DNA of 51,372 nucleotides from Candidatus Poribacteria bacterium (GCA_003635185.1 PYJA01000108.1:1-51372); one strand, 5' to 3'. Numbered from the stretch's first letter, positions 26,977-36,264 are shown. A program made the numbers and translations. The notes: a model not told the origin generated them from the sequence alone.

Positions 26977-28158
26977 ATGTTAGCAGAACAGAAACTACAG
27001 TTTCTTCAGAAAACCGAACTTTTTGCTGAACTCTCAAAAGCAGCTTTAAATTCAATTTGTGATATCGCAAACGAGGTAGCCTATCCCGCAGAGCATACCA
27101 TCTTTGAAGAAGGGGATAAAGGTGATTCGCTTTATCTGCTTGTTGATGGTGAAATTAGCATCATAAAAGCGGAAACTGAGGTCCTGTCATTTAAAGAGAC
27201 AGGATATTGTATCGGCGAAGTTGCGCTGATTGACGATAAACCGAGAAGCGCGACGATTAAAACAGTTACTTCAACATGTCTCCTGCGAATTACCCGCACC
27301 GATTTTTATCAAGCATTGGCGCGTGAGCCATTGATCGGTAGAGGTATGTTTCGGGTCCTAAATAACAAAATTCGCCATGACCTTGAAATTCAGATGAGTG
27401 CGATCCGCAAAGAGGTTGCACAAGAGGAGTCAATGCGGCTTGCAGCTGAGGTCCAACAATCAATTCTGCCGAACGAAGAGATTACACATCCGTGTTTAAC
27501 CTCTGCAGGATATTGCCAACCTACAAACAATGTTGGCGGTGATTATTACGATTATCTGTATCTTCCGGATAATCGGGTTGGAATTTTTATTGGTGACGTA
27601 ATGGGGCACGGGTTTCATTCCGCCATGGTCGCCGCAATGACAAAAAGCGGTATACAAACGCAAATCCGTTTTGATGCTTCTGTCCCTGAAGTCATGAAGG
27701 CAGTCAAACGAGTCACTGAGGAGGATACGCAAACTTTTATTTATATGACTTGTTGTTACGTTATCGTCCATCAGGACAATCGGTTTGAGTTTGCCAACGC
27801 GGGGCATCCGGCAATGCTTCTTTTTCGGGCAAAAAGTGAAGAATTTATTGAGTTGGAATCGCAATTTCCACCTGTAGGTATTGCGTTATCAAGTGAAAAT
27901 TCAATAACGCAATACCATAGCACAGAAGCACGATGGGAACCCGGTGATTTACTCGTGCTTTATTCGGACGGTATCACAGAAGCACTAAATGAGGATATTG
28001 AGATGTATGGTGTTGAACGACTCAAAAACCTTTTATTTGAAAAGCGACACTTGTCCGCAGATGAAATCAGGATAGAAATTCTGTCCGATCTTGAGGTATA
28101 TCAACAAGATGAGAACCCACATGATGACATTACGTTAGTCATTGCCAAATTTCTGTAG
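26977..28158 (+). CDS. Cyclic-nucleotide-binding domain fused to SpoIIE/RsbU-type PP2C phosphatase
   Basis: 393 aa. Residues ~13-125 form a cNMP-binding domain (FEEGDKGDSLYLLVDGEIS, CIGEVALIDDKPRSAT). A short helical linker (EVQQSILPNEE) leads into a PP2C-type Ser/Thr phosphatase domain. Its metal-binding motifs are all present: VGGDYYDY, IGDVMGHG, FANAGHPAM, LVLYSDGITEA and DDITLVI. Proteins of this kind dephosphorylate anti-anti-sigma factors in partner-switching stress circuits. No partner genes are adjacent, so its target is unknown. Confidence 0.9.
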   Translation: MLAEQKLQFLQKTELFAELSKAALNSICDIANEVAYPAEHTIFEEGDKGDSLYLLVDGEISIIKAETEVLSFKETGYCIGEVALIDDKPRSATIKTVTSTCLLRITRTDFYQALAREPLIGRGMFRVLNNKIRHDLEIQMSAIRKEVAQEESMRLAAEVQQSILPNEEITHPCLTSAGYCQPTNNVGGDYYDYLYLPDNRVGIFIGDVMGHGFHSAMVAAMTKSGIQTQIRFDASVPEVMKAVKRVTEEDTQTFIYMTCCYVIVHQDNRFEFANAGHPAMLLFRAKSEEFIELESQFPPVGIALSSENSITQYHSTEARWEPGDLLVLYSDGITEALNEDIEMYGVERLKNLLFEKRHLSADEIRIEILSDLEVYQQDENPHDDITLVIAKFL

Positions 28159-28195
28159 TGTTTGAAAGAAGCTGCTGGGTTGCACATCGATTCTA

Positions 28196-29410
28196 TTATT
28201 CAATTTGACTCGCAGCGTAATGGATAATGTTTTCCATTAAAGCTTTGTTCATAGAAACGGTATATTGATTATCGTTGCGAAGGCTGGTAATAATGTACAA
28301 CCCTTTGCCATATCGCCTTGCACCGATAACGAGTTCATTGCGTTCTGGGGTCGTTGCAAAAATCATGTCGTTCTCATCCCAGCCAACCCATGCATCATCA
28401 ATATAAATTTGACCTGATCGGATTTTGTTCGGTGTTAAAAAGAGCGTAGATTTTTTGTCGGTAACTTCAAAAAACCTATCTGGCGGACTTTCAACGCCTG
28501 TCAATTTGCCCTGTAACCATCCAACTCCACACGGTTTTTGCATAGTACTATCTTGTCCTGAAACAACCACAATACCGCCATTCTTAACGAAGTCTTTAAT
28601 TGCTGTTTCTGTCTTTTTCGGGAGGAGGTACCGACTAAAACTTGAAATCTCTTCATATCCAATCCATAAGATATCCGCTTCCGTTAAGTTTGGTAGCGTA
28701 CGGATTTTGGTAGATTCTAAAGCGGTCGGACGTTTACCAGCTTTTTTAATATTCCGTAAAGCTTGGTATTCGTAGGTCATCGAGTTGGTATGAACATGGG
28801 TTTGTCCCCAGGTTGGTGATGTGCTATTACCTGTCAAAACCAGTATTTTTAACGCGTCCTTGGTAGCGGTAACCCACATTTTACCTGCTAACATGTCGCG
28901 AACAACTTTTTGGAACGCTTTTGTTTTCCCTTTAAACGTTCGGTTCATCATTGGATCAATATGGGTAAAACTCCACCATGAATTGCCGCTTCTGTCAAAA
29001 CTACGACTTCTACCCTGATATAATCGCATTTGAAACCATGTGTCATCAATAAAGCACATACTATCAATACTGTAATGGTCTCGGTAGAAAACGATAATTG
29101 GCATACCCTGTTTAAGGAGCTTAACCATCTTTTGCGGTGAGGTGTTCTTTTTATATTGTCCGGTCGCAAAATTCATTTTAATCTGTTTTAGATGACTATT
29201 ACCTTTCACATCTTCTTTAACCGTAATAATTGCCTGCAACCGCCGTGTATCAACACTCTTAACCTCTCCAAAAACGATGTTTGTGCAAGCATCAAGAACT
29301 TCGCGAATTGTATATTCACGTTCAATGAAGCCAAGTGCGGGGGATGCAGCCAGGAAACTGATAAGAAATAGGGAAATAATCAACGTTGTTAGGACCTGTG
29401 TAAAACGCAT
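28196..29410 (-). CDS. Secreted protein with class I glutamine amidotransferase-like fold region
   Basis: 404 aa. The N-terminus is a signal peptide ending near SPALG. Residues ~25-130 form a β-rich domain (CTNIVFGEVKSVDTRRLQAIITVKEDVKG). The C-terminal half has an α/β region (DALKILVLTGNSTSP, LTEADILWIGYEEISS, IKDFVKNGGIVVVSGQD, ARRYGKGLYIITSL) like ThuA or GATase1-like domains used in secreted glycan or unknown functions. No catalytic Cys is apparent. It converges on the phosphatase gene with a 37-bp gap. Exact family not recognised. Confidence 0.6.
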   Translation of the reverse strand: MRFTQVLTTLIISLFLISFLAASPALGFIEREYTIREVLDACTNIVFGEVKSVDTRRLQAIITVKEDVKGNSHLKQIKMNFATGQYKKNTSPQKMVKLLKQGMPIIVFYRDHYSIDSMCFIDDTWFQMRLYQGRSRSFDRSGNSWWSFTHIDPMMNRTFKGKTKAFQKVVRDMLAGKMWVTATKDALKILVLTGNSTSPTWGQTHVHTNSMTYEYQALRNIKKAGKRPTALESTKIRTLPNLTEADILWIGYEEISSFSRYLLPKKTETAIKDFVKNGGIVVVSGQDSTMQKPCGVGWLQGKLTGVESPPDRFFEVTDKKSTLFLTPNKIRSGQIYIDDAWVGWDENDMIFATTPERNELVIGARRYGKGLYIITSLRNDNQYTVSMNKALMENIIHYAASQIE

Positions 29411-29794
29411 TTTCAGACCTCCATCTGGGTGCTCTGTATTATTAACAAAGATTCTATCATATTTTATGCTAACTTGACAACTCTTTTGTTGAATTTTCTG
29501 TCTGAATCGTAGATTTTAGGAGTCTGATAAATCGATCTTACCACAAGAGAGAAGACATCGTGAATGTCAAATTTTACACATCGCAATTTGTTTTAACTTG
29601 AAAATTCTCCAAATAAATTTTATAATGCAATTGTCAATAACGTAACCTAAGATAGAATTGCTGGATAGTATGTGACCTCTGCACGTCAACGTGGAAAAGG
29701 AAATATGTATAAGAAAAGTAGTGCGGCTCCGTTGGAGGTGTAACAAGTTCGTTACTGAGTTTTCAAATACAATGGGAATTAATAGGGTAATAAT
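29411..29794. other. Intergenic region upstream of the defence island
   Basis: 384 bp, AT-rich, between the divergent secreted-protein gene and the SIR2 gene. No gene, no strong palindrome and no sign of an attachment site or tRNA. The promoter for the SIR2-Argonaute operon must lie here. 'aatagggtaataatt' just before 29795 gives the SIR2 gene a weak ribosome-binding site, and an in-frame TAG at 29783 fixes the upper limit of that frame. Confidence 0.55.
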
Positions 29795-32578
29795 TTGCAA
29801 TTTCAGACAAAAACTATTGGACACTTATGTTCTCTCTTTACAGATGGACAAGATCCGATCTTCTTACTCGGTGCTGGTGCTTCCTACAGTTCAGGTATTC
29901 CACTTGCGGGTGAAATGGTTGAAAAAATAGCAAGATGGGGATACTGTAAAGAAAATAATCTTTCTACTGAAGATCCACGCATTCGGCGAAGTGACTGGTA
30001 TCCATGGTTAGAAAGACAGAATTGGTATCGTAAGGATTTGGAATCAGCTGGTAATTTTCCTTTTGCTGTAGAGGATATACTTCAGCCAAGCGAATCGCGA
30101 AGGCAATTCTTTGAGGACATTTTAGACACACAAGTGCCAGCGGGTGAAGGATATGAGTATATGGTGAGATTTATGGAACAGAAACTTATTCATACTATTC
30201 TTACCACGAACTTTGATTCAGTATTGTTAAACTTGTGTAGAGCGAACCGTCGACTTCATTATATTAATGTTATACAAACACCGTCTGACTTTTCCATTCT
30301 ATCAACAAGTTCTCAACGTCCGCAATTAATTTACTTGCATGGTTCGGTCCAACATTACACTGACAAAAACACCCTTGCCGAAGTAAATGAAGAACTTAAT
30401 CCAAATCTTGTTGCAAGATTGATCCCACTTTTGAGAGATCATCCTTTGATTGTCATAGGATATCGGGGAGCAGAACCTTCTGTAATGAGGCATCTTCTCA
30501 TTGATAACGCTGCGGCTGCAGATGGTTACCGTCATGGGATTTATTGGTGCTTGCGAAATTATATAGAGGGCAATTCTGACAATCTTCCTCTGTTAGTTCA
30601 GGCACTCGCTGGTGAGATCCAAACAAACTTTCAAATTGTTTCTATCGATGGATTTGACGAAGTGATGTGTACTTTATGGCAGCATGTTCGTCAGCAGGAC
30701 ACGGATTATCAGCCGCAAATTCCTTCTGTGTCTGAAGAATTATCACTACTTCCTTTTGATTTCCAGGAACTTACCGAAGCTTCCTTGGATGATTTTGATT
30801 GGCCGACAATGAGAGTTCGGGTATTTCAGTACTGCGACAGGACGGATATCCGGGTCCCACCAACTTTCAACGACGATTGGATTATTCGATTGCTGTGCGA
30901 TTTAGATCTTGCCTCATCTACTGAAGGAGAGAATATTTTTCCAACGGTGGGTGGTTACTTACTTTTTGCTGCAACTCCGCAGCACTGTATTCGAACTGCC
31001 AAAGTTGTCGTACGTATAAATGGGGATCCTGAGTGGATCCAAAGCGTTTTTGATGTTTACATCAATCAGTTAGAACAAAAAATTGAGGGTAACCTTTGGC
31101 ATCAACTTGACGAAATATATGCACTGCTTTCTCGCATTAACCGATCCTTCCTTCTAAAGGAAGGGCAACACTCAAAATCTGTATATCCCTACCCTCCAGA
31201 TGCCTTGAGAGAGATAGTTGTTAACGCACTCGTTCACCGTGACTATGAGAAAGACGAACCAATCGTGATTGAAATTGAGCAAAATTGCATCTATGTTCGC
31301 AATCCAGGTGGGTTAGTTCAGGAGGTTATAGAGCAGATGACGACCACACCTGGTAGCGAGATAAGAGACGCATTTGAAACAAAAATCAAAGGCGGGACAC
31401 GAGGCATTCAAGGATATCGGAATCCTGTTGTGTCAGACCTATTCTATGGTACAGAAGATATGGAAAAAGCCGGCTCGGGCCTACCGGACGTTTGGCAGAA
31501 ATGTGATGAAAACAAAAATGAAGTAAATTTTGGACCGATTGATGACAATGCTGCTTTTGAAATAACAATTTCGCGCCGCCCTGAAGCAGTAGATACTATT
31601 ACTGGAACTGCCTCCAGCAGTAAACACTTCACCCGCTACGCGAGCAATCTTCTTGAAGTAGTTAATCTACCAGATGTAGTTTGGCACGCTGGAACTACTG
31701 CACGAAAAGCAAAGGATGTATGGGAAAATATTGAGTCAGATTGGTTACCACCATTCTTGCTCTATAACGAAAGACTCTTCACTTTTGAGAATCTATCAAC
31801 TTCTTCTAACCCACTTTACACTGTGATTGACACTAACGATATAGGAAAGATAACTGTTGAAGAATTTATTAACATCTATGATGAGAAGGTTTTTGTCTGG
31901 CTACTCAATACATGTTTTTTCAGACACCTTGAAGCACAAGGTTTATGGGTAGACAAAGATCGAAAACGTGCATATTTTCCTAAAACGGATGAAAATTTTC
32001 GAAAAGTCACCTACAAGGCGCGCGTCCGTCTTGCTACCCGAAAAGTGGTGAAAAAGGTAAATAATTACTGGGAACACAAATCTTTTTGGTTCCGGTTCGA
32101 ACGCTTTGGAGAGATTTGGACACTTGTCTTACTTCCAAGTTATGTTTTTACTACCGATGGGGAAAAAACACTTTTATCGGGTGATTTGGTTAACAAACTC
32201 TCCACAGCACGCCAGAGTCGTGATTACAACAATGTGGTGCACAACGATCTTGTATTTTGGGCGTGGGTGCTTTCAGGTGGAAAACATGGTACTTTTGCGC
32301 TAGACACAGGCCCACCAGATGTAAAATCAGATACGGTTTCAAAAAGCAAAATCCATAAAGGCAACGGTCATCAAATTCTTATTAGAAACAACTTGTCAGC
32401 GGCTGTTGCTCCTGTGATGGAATTAGATGAAGCATGGGGAATTGGAGAACTTGAGAAATTGGATACAAGCGAATTGGCACAGTTAGAGTCAGAAATCTCA
32501 CAGACGATTTCGCAATTAGCAGAGGAAGAAGATGTTAATTCAAATGGAAATCAACCAATTACCTACACCAGAGATTGA
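29795..32578 (+). CDS. SIR2 - RecG/Schlafen-type domain - APAZ-like effector of a short Argonaute system
   Basis: 927 aa from TTG 29795; an in-frame stop at 29783 excludes earlier starts, and the next Met falls past the first motif. (1) Residues ~18-300 are a SIR2_2 domain: LLGAGAS (24-30), TTNFD with Asn139 and Asp141, YLHGS with His182, VIGYRGAEPSV. These are the NAD-handling positions, so NADase activity is likely. (2) Residues ~375-590 match the C-terminal ATPase-like part of AlbA_2/RecG-related proteins: VGGYLLFA, YPPDALREIVVNALVHRDY (466-484), EKAGSGLPDVW (557-567). (3) Residues ~605-860 are read as APAZ by position and by RFGEIWTLVLLPSYVFTTDG. The acidic tail gene end overlaps the Argonaute gene by 47 bp. 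In known SPARSA systems, SIR2-APAZ depletes NAD when Argonaute senses foreign DNA. Confidence 0.9.
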   Translation: MQFQTKTIGHLCSLFTDGQDPIFLLGAGASYSSGIPLAGEMVEKIARWGYCKENNLSTEDPRIRRSDWYPWLERQNWYRKDLESAGNFPFAVEDILQPSESRRQFFEDILDTQVPAGEGYEYMVRFMEQKLIHTILTTNFDSVLLNLCRANRRLHYINVIQTPSDFSILSTSSQRPQLIYLHGSVQHYTDKNTLAEVNEELNPNLVARLIPLLRDHPLIVIGYRGAEPSVMRHLLIDNAAAADGYRHGIYWCLRNYIEGNSDNLPLLVQALAGEIQTNFQIVSIDGFDEVMCTLWQHVRQQDTDYQPQIPSVSEELSLLPFDFQELTEASLDDFDWPTMRVRVFQYCDRTDIRVPPTFNDDWIIRLLCDLDLASSTEGENIFPTVGGYLLFAATPQHCIRTAKVVVRINGDPEWIQSVFDVYINQLEQKIEGNLWHQLDEIYALLSRINRSFLLKEGQHSKSVYPYPPDALREIVVNALVHRDYEKDEPIVIEIEQNCIYVRNPGGLVQEVIEQMTTTPGSEIRDAFETKIKGGTRGIQGYRNPVVSDLFYGTEDMEKAGSGLPDVWQKCDENKNEVNFGPIDDNAAFEITISRRPEAVDTITGTASSSKHFTRYASNLLEVVNLPDVVWHAGTTARKAKDVWENIESDWLPPFLLYNERLFTFENLSTSSNPLYTVIDTNDIGKITVEEFINIYDEKVFVWLLNTCFFRHLEAQGLWVDKDRKRAYFPKTDENFRKVTYKARVRLATRKVVKKVNNYWEHKSFWFRFERFGEIWTLVLLPSYVFTTDGEKTLLSGDLVNKLSTARQSRDYNNVVHNDLVFWAWVLSGGKHGTFALDTGPPDVKSDTVSKSKIHKGNGHQILIRNNLSAAVAPVMELDEAWGIGELEKLDTSELAQLESEISQTISQLAEEEDVNSNGNQPITYTRD

Positions 32579-34013
32579 ATTTGGTGCTCCAGGGACATTT
32601 ATAGATCCAAAAGTAGGTCTAATTGAAGCAGGTCCCTTTGATCTCCGTTTTGGTGCTGCACATAAAAAAGAAATTAACGTCGGCTTTGTTGGAAATGCTG
32701 AATTACTCAAGAACGGAACAAGGTGGTTTCAACGGTGTAACACACGTATCTCCTCAGATATTACAGATTCCACACAATATCTTGATTTTCCCGGTTTTAA
32801 ATCAATTTTCCGGACTCCGCTTGCACTGAGCGAACAGTGGATAATAGAAATCAATAACAATAAACTTGAAACGGCATTAGCAATAAAAAATTCAAAAAGC
32901 CGCTTTGAAGAGGTATTAGATCTTTATGTAGATAGCGTAGAGAAGTTAGCCGATAACACTAATATTCGTCCAGATATTGTGATATGTTGTCTTCCTGATT
33001 CCGTAGTTCAGACCTGTTGGAGTATCTCAAAATCATTAACCTCCAAACAACGACATCTTATTAAAAAAAGACAAGCGGAGCGTGAACAAGGACAACTATT
33101 TTTATTTGACATTGAAGAAACGGAAACCGATCTGCTTAATAGGAATTTTAGAAGAGCTTTAAAAGCTCGGACAATGAAATTTCGTATGCCAATTCAGATC
33201 GGAACGAATAGTTTGTTTGAAGATCTGAATACTAATCAAGACGCTGCTACGCGAGCATGGAACATGAGCGTAGCACTCTATTACAAAGCGGGAGGAATAC
33301 CGTGGCGTTTTAAGACAGAAGGTCCAGAAACCTGCTTTGTCGGTATTAGTTTTCATCACTTACGAACACCGTCACAACATCTTGTCTATTCAAGTTTAGC
33401 ACAAGCTTTTTCAAGCCGTGGTGAAGGTTTCGCGCTGCGTGGAGAAGCTATTCCTTGGAATGAAAAACAGGGAAGAAATGTGCACCTAACAAATGAGCAG
33501 GCAGCCGAACTTGCAAGCCAGATTCTTCGAGAGTACAGTGAACAAACAGGTGGCAATCCGCAACGTGTTGTCCTCCATAAGACATCAAGATTTGACGACT
33601 CAGAACAAGAAGGATTCCGACACGGTTTCCGTGATATTCCCATAGTTGAATTAATTAACATTATGCCGACACAATTTCGGCTTTTAACTTATGGAGCATA
33701 TCCGCCGAGAAAAGGCACTTTGTGTACAGTCAATAAGGAAGCCACATATCTATTCACTACAGGCTATATGCCTGAATGGCGTACTTACCCTGGACCTCAC
33801 ATTCCTGCTCCTGTAAGACTAATGAGTAACGATGATGTTGACATGCATCAGGTCGCCTCAGACATATTAGGACTCGCCCGCATGAACTGGAATACGGCAA
33901 GCATGAGCAGTTCCCACCCTGTAACCATATTTTTTTCTCGCCGAGTCGGAGGCATCATGGCAGAGGTAGGAGAAAATGAAAAACCACATCCATCTTTCCG
34001 TTATTATATGTAA
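32532..34013 (+). CDS. Short prokaryotic Argonaute (MID-PIWI, catalytically inactive)
   Basis: 493 aa. It opens with the short-pAgo leader pattern IEFGAPGTFIDPKVGLIEAGPFD. The MID region (~100-260) includes RALKARTMKFRMPIQIGTNSLF (Lys and Gln of the 5'-phosphate pocket) and YYKAGGIPWRF. PIWI (~265-493) shows CFVGISF, RVVLHKTSRF, TYLFTTGYMP and LGLARMNWNTAS. The first catalytic Asp is replaced by Ser273, and LHKTSRF lacks the acidic residue of the third position, so slicing is not expected. N and PAZ domains are absent. The start at 32532 has 'gaggaagaa' upstream; ATG 32544 is an alternative. It overlaps the SIR2 effector gene, as expected for a two-protein SPARSA-like complex guided by small RNA. 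Confidence 0.93.
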   Translation: MLIQMEINQLPTPEIEFGAPGTFIDPKVGLIEAGPFDLRFGAAHKKEINVGFVGNAELLKNGTRWFQRCNTRISSDITDSTQYLDFPGFKSIFRTPLALSEQWIIEINNNKLETALAIKNSKSRFEEVLDLYVDSVEKLADNTNIRPDIVICCLPDSVVQTCWSISKSLTSKQRHLIKKRQAEREQGQLFLFDIEETETDLLNRNFRRALKARTMKFRMPIQIGTNSLFEDLNTNQDAATRAWNMSVALYYKAGGIPWRFKTEGPETCFVGISFHHLRTPSQHLVYSSLAQAFSSRGEGFALRGEAIPWNEKQGRNVHLTNEQAAELASQILREYSEQTGGNPQRVVLHKTSRFDDSEQEGFRHGFRDIPIVELINIMPTQFRLLTYGAYPPRKGTLCTVNKEATYLFTTGYMPEWRTYPGPHIPAPVRLMSNDDVDMHQVASDILGLARMNWNTASMSSSHPVTIFFSRRVGGIMAEVGENEKPHPSFRYYM

Positions 34014-34120
34014 ATCATAAGATTATTATCCAACTGACGATGCTCAAGCGTTTTGATTGACAAACAGTGAAATAGTGGAGAAACTATAACAAAATTTAGA
34101 TGCCACACAAAGGAACACTC

Positions 34121-35737
34121 ATGCCCACACTTGACTTCAAAGGCAAACAATTCATATACGCACATCACCTCACCGTTCCCTTCCGCAAACCGGAAATAGA
34201 CGCAAAAAAATCCCACACAGGCGAAAACCCTCCATCATTAGACGATAACCTGATTATCCACGGCGACAACCTACACGCCTTAAAAGCCCTCCTCCCGAAA
34301 TACGCTGGCAAAATCAAGTGTATCTATATTGACCCGCCTTACAATACCGGCAACGAAAATTGGGTTTACAACGATAACGTAAACAGTCCGATGATGCAAG
34401 CGTGGCTTGAGAAAAATAGCCCGATTGACGTTGAAGATTTAGAACGTCACGATAAATGGTTGTGTATGATGTGGCCTCGACTTCACCTGTTACGTGAACT
34501 ACTCGCTGATGATGGTGTTATTTTTATCTCAATTGATGATCATGAAGTGCATCGCTTGCGAATGTTGATGGACGAGATTTTTGGAGTGAGTAACTTTGTT
34601 GCTAACATTGTGTGGCATCACAGAAAATCAAGTCAAAACGATATAGATGTTTCGCTTTCTCATAATCATATACTTTGCTATGCCCTTGAAAAGTCTGCAT
34701 TTTCTTTCAACGCTGGAGATGTTGATGAAAGTAAATTCTCGAATCCCGATAAAGACCCTCGTGGTCCGTGGGTGGCAGATCCAATGGACGCACCTCACAT
34801 CAGGAAAAATTTGATGTACGAAATTATCAATCCCAACACTGGCAAAATCTATCTCCCTCCAGCCGGAAGACATTGGAGGTTTTCTAAAGATAAGTACGAA
34901 ACCGCTCTGACAGAAAAACGGATTATCTTTGGAAAAAAAGGGACTTCCAAGCCTCAATATAAAAGGTTTCTCAGCGAAGCACGTGAAAAAGGAGTCAATA
35001 TTTTCACAATATGGAGTGATGTAGGAACTGCTACCGATGGGACAAAAGAACTTATTAACATTTTTGGCCGTGGCCAACTCTTTCCAACTCCAAAACCAAC
35101 AGATTTAATTGCAAAAATAATCAGAATATCTACAGATAAAAACGACATCATCCTTGACTCATTCGCTGGTAGTGGCACGACTGCCCATGCTGTATTTGCC
35201 CTCAACAAAGAGGATGGCGGCAACCGAAAGTTTATTCTCGTTGAATGCGAAGATTACGCTGACGACATCACCGCGGGCCGTGTCCGACGCGTTATAAACG
35301 GTGTTGAAAATGCCAAAGATGAAAACTTGCAGAAAGGACTCGGCGGTTCTTTTACCTACTGCACGCTTGGTGAAACAATTGACACTGAAGGGATGCTCAC
35401 GGGTGACTCACTTCCTACATATCAAACCTTAGCAAGTTATGTTGCTTATGCTGCTACCGGCAGTAAATTGGAGGTCAAAGCAAAGCAGAAAAATTACTGC
35501 TTCGGTGAAACAGGGGATATCCGCTTCTATCTCATTTATGAACCGACACTTGAATTTTTAGAGAGCAATAAGTCCGCTTTAGATGCAAAACGTGCTGAGC
35601 AGATAGCCAATGAATGTAAAGCGGCAGGCAAAAAAGCCTATGTCTATGCGTCTCATAAGTTTATGAGTCAAAAAGAACTTACGCCTATGGGTATTACCTT
35701 CTGCCAACTCCCCTATAGCATCTATCAAATCACATAA
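34121..35737 (+). CDS. mod: Type III restriction-modification DNA methyltransferase (Mod)
   Basis: 538 aa from ATG 34121, chosen because 'aaagga' lies just upstream; ATG 34100 would add seven residues. β-class order: NLIIHGDNLHALKAL, DPPYNTGN (71-78, catalytic motif IV) first and the SAM-binding SFAGSGTTAHAVF much later. WPRLHLLRELLADDGVIFISIDDHE is also typical. Mod methylates adenine and gives specificity to the whole complex. The variable recognition part lies between the two motif blocks (~130-340). It starts ~108 bp after the Argonaute gene. The Res gene follows after one small gene. Confidence 0.92.
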   Translation: MPTLDFKGKQFIYAHHLTVPFRKPEIDAKKSHTGENPPSLDDNLIIHGDNLHALKALLPKYAGKIKCIYIDPPYNTGNENWVYNDNVNSPMMQAWLEKNSPIDVEDLERHDKWLCMMWPRLHLLRELLADDGVIFISIDDHEVHRLRMLMDEIFGVSNFVANIVWHHRKSSQNDIDVSLSHNHILCYALEKSAFSFNAGDVDESKFSNPDKDPRGPWVADPMDAPHIRKNLMYEIINPNTGKIYLPPAGRHWRFSKDKYETALTEKRIIFGKKGTSKPQYKRFLSEAREKGVNIFTIWSDVGTATDGTKELINIFGRGQLFPTPKPTDLIAKIIRISTDKNDIILDSFAGSGTTAHAVFALNKEDGGNRKFILVECEDYADDITAGRVRRVINGVENAKDENLQKGLGGSFTYCTLGETIDTEGMLTGDSLPTYQTLASYVAYAATGSKLEVKAKQKNYCFGETGDIRFYLIYEPTLEFLESNKSALDAKRAEQIANECKAAGKKAYVYASHKFMSQKELTPMGITFCQLPYSIYQIT

Positions 35738-35811
35738 CATTCATTCTTGTCTTGAATTTTATCGTTTTTTGTCCTATAATTTAGTCAAGTGTTTACTGAA
35801 GGAGCATACAA

Positions 35812-36264
35812 ATGAAGAAAGTTTTACTCTTGGCACTCTGTTTTCTTATCTCAACGACTTGTGCATTCGCAGAACTCTCACAATCCGATTTTGAGAAGAT
35901 CCAATCCATTATAGACAAATCTGTTGAAAAGGTTGAAAAGTCTATTGACAAATCTGAAACACAGATTAAGGAATACGTCGATCTTAAAATTGATGCATTA
36001 GACAAGAAGTTAACCGGAAAAATTGATGCATTAGACAAGAAGTTAACCGGAAAAATTGAAGGATTAGATGGGCGATTGAATCAATTATTTTTATTGGTGA
36101 TTGCGCTAATTGCTTTGATTGCTGTTGCTGTGGGAATGCCGCATATTCTTGTTGCAAGGCAAGGAAAAGAGATACAATCACTAAACCAACGCATTGAGGC
36201 GTTACAGCAAGAGATTGATGCAATGCGGCACGAAATGGATGAAAGAAACATAAGCACATCTTAA
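35812..36264 (+). CDS. Small exported or membrane coiled-coil protein between mod and res
   Basis: 150 aa with a signal peptide (MKKVLLLALCFLISTTCAFA), a Glu/Lys heptad region (FEKIQSIIDKSVEKVEKSIDK), two identical copies of KIDALDKKLTG, a membrane helix (LFLLVIALIALIAVAVGM) and a second coiled coil (IQSLNQRIEALQQEIDAMRHEMDE). 'gaaggagcat' precedes the ATG. No family recognised. Such a protein is not a normal part of type III systems, yet it lies in line between the two subunit genes. It could be a bystander insertion or a membrane accessory. Confidence 0.75.
   Translation: MKKVLLLALCFLISTTCAFAELSQSDFEKIQSIIDKSVEKVEKSIDKSETQIKEYVDLKIDALDKKLTGKIDALDKKLTGKIEGLDGRLNQLFLLVIALIALIAVAVGMPHILVARQGKEIQSLNQRIEALQQEIDAMRHEMDERNISTS
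35986..36051. repeat. 33-bp in-frame direct repeat
   Basis: Two tandem 33-bp copies (35986-36018 and 36019-36051) encode KIDALDKKLTG twice in the coiled coil. The third unit, KIEGLDGRLNQ, is diverged. The unit spans eleven residues, three turns of helix, so copy changes would lengthen the coil without a frameshift. Confidence 0.85.

Noticed and set aside
29411-29794. tRNA or attachment site at the defence-island edge
   Set aside because: No cloverleaf-like arms, CCA end or direct repeat matching the right side could be found by eye.
29795-30700. SIR2 domain as an ordinary protein deacetylase
   Set aside because: The motifs match the SIR2_2 defence type, there is no Cys-rich zinc module, and the gene overlaps an Argonaute.
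34628-35077. 149-codon frame antisense to mod
   Set aside because: It is fully inside the well-supported Mod gene and has no independent start signal or domain.
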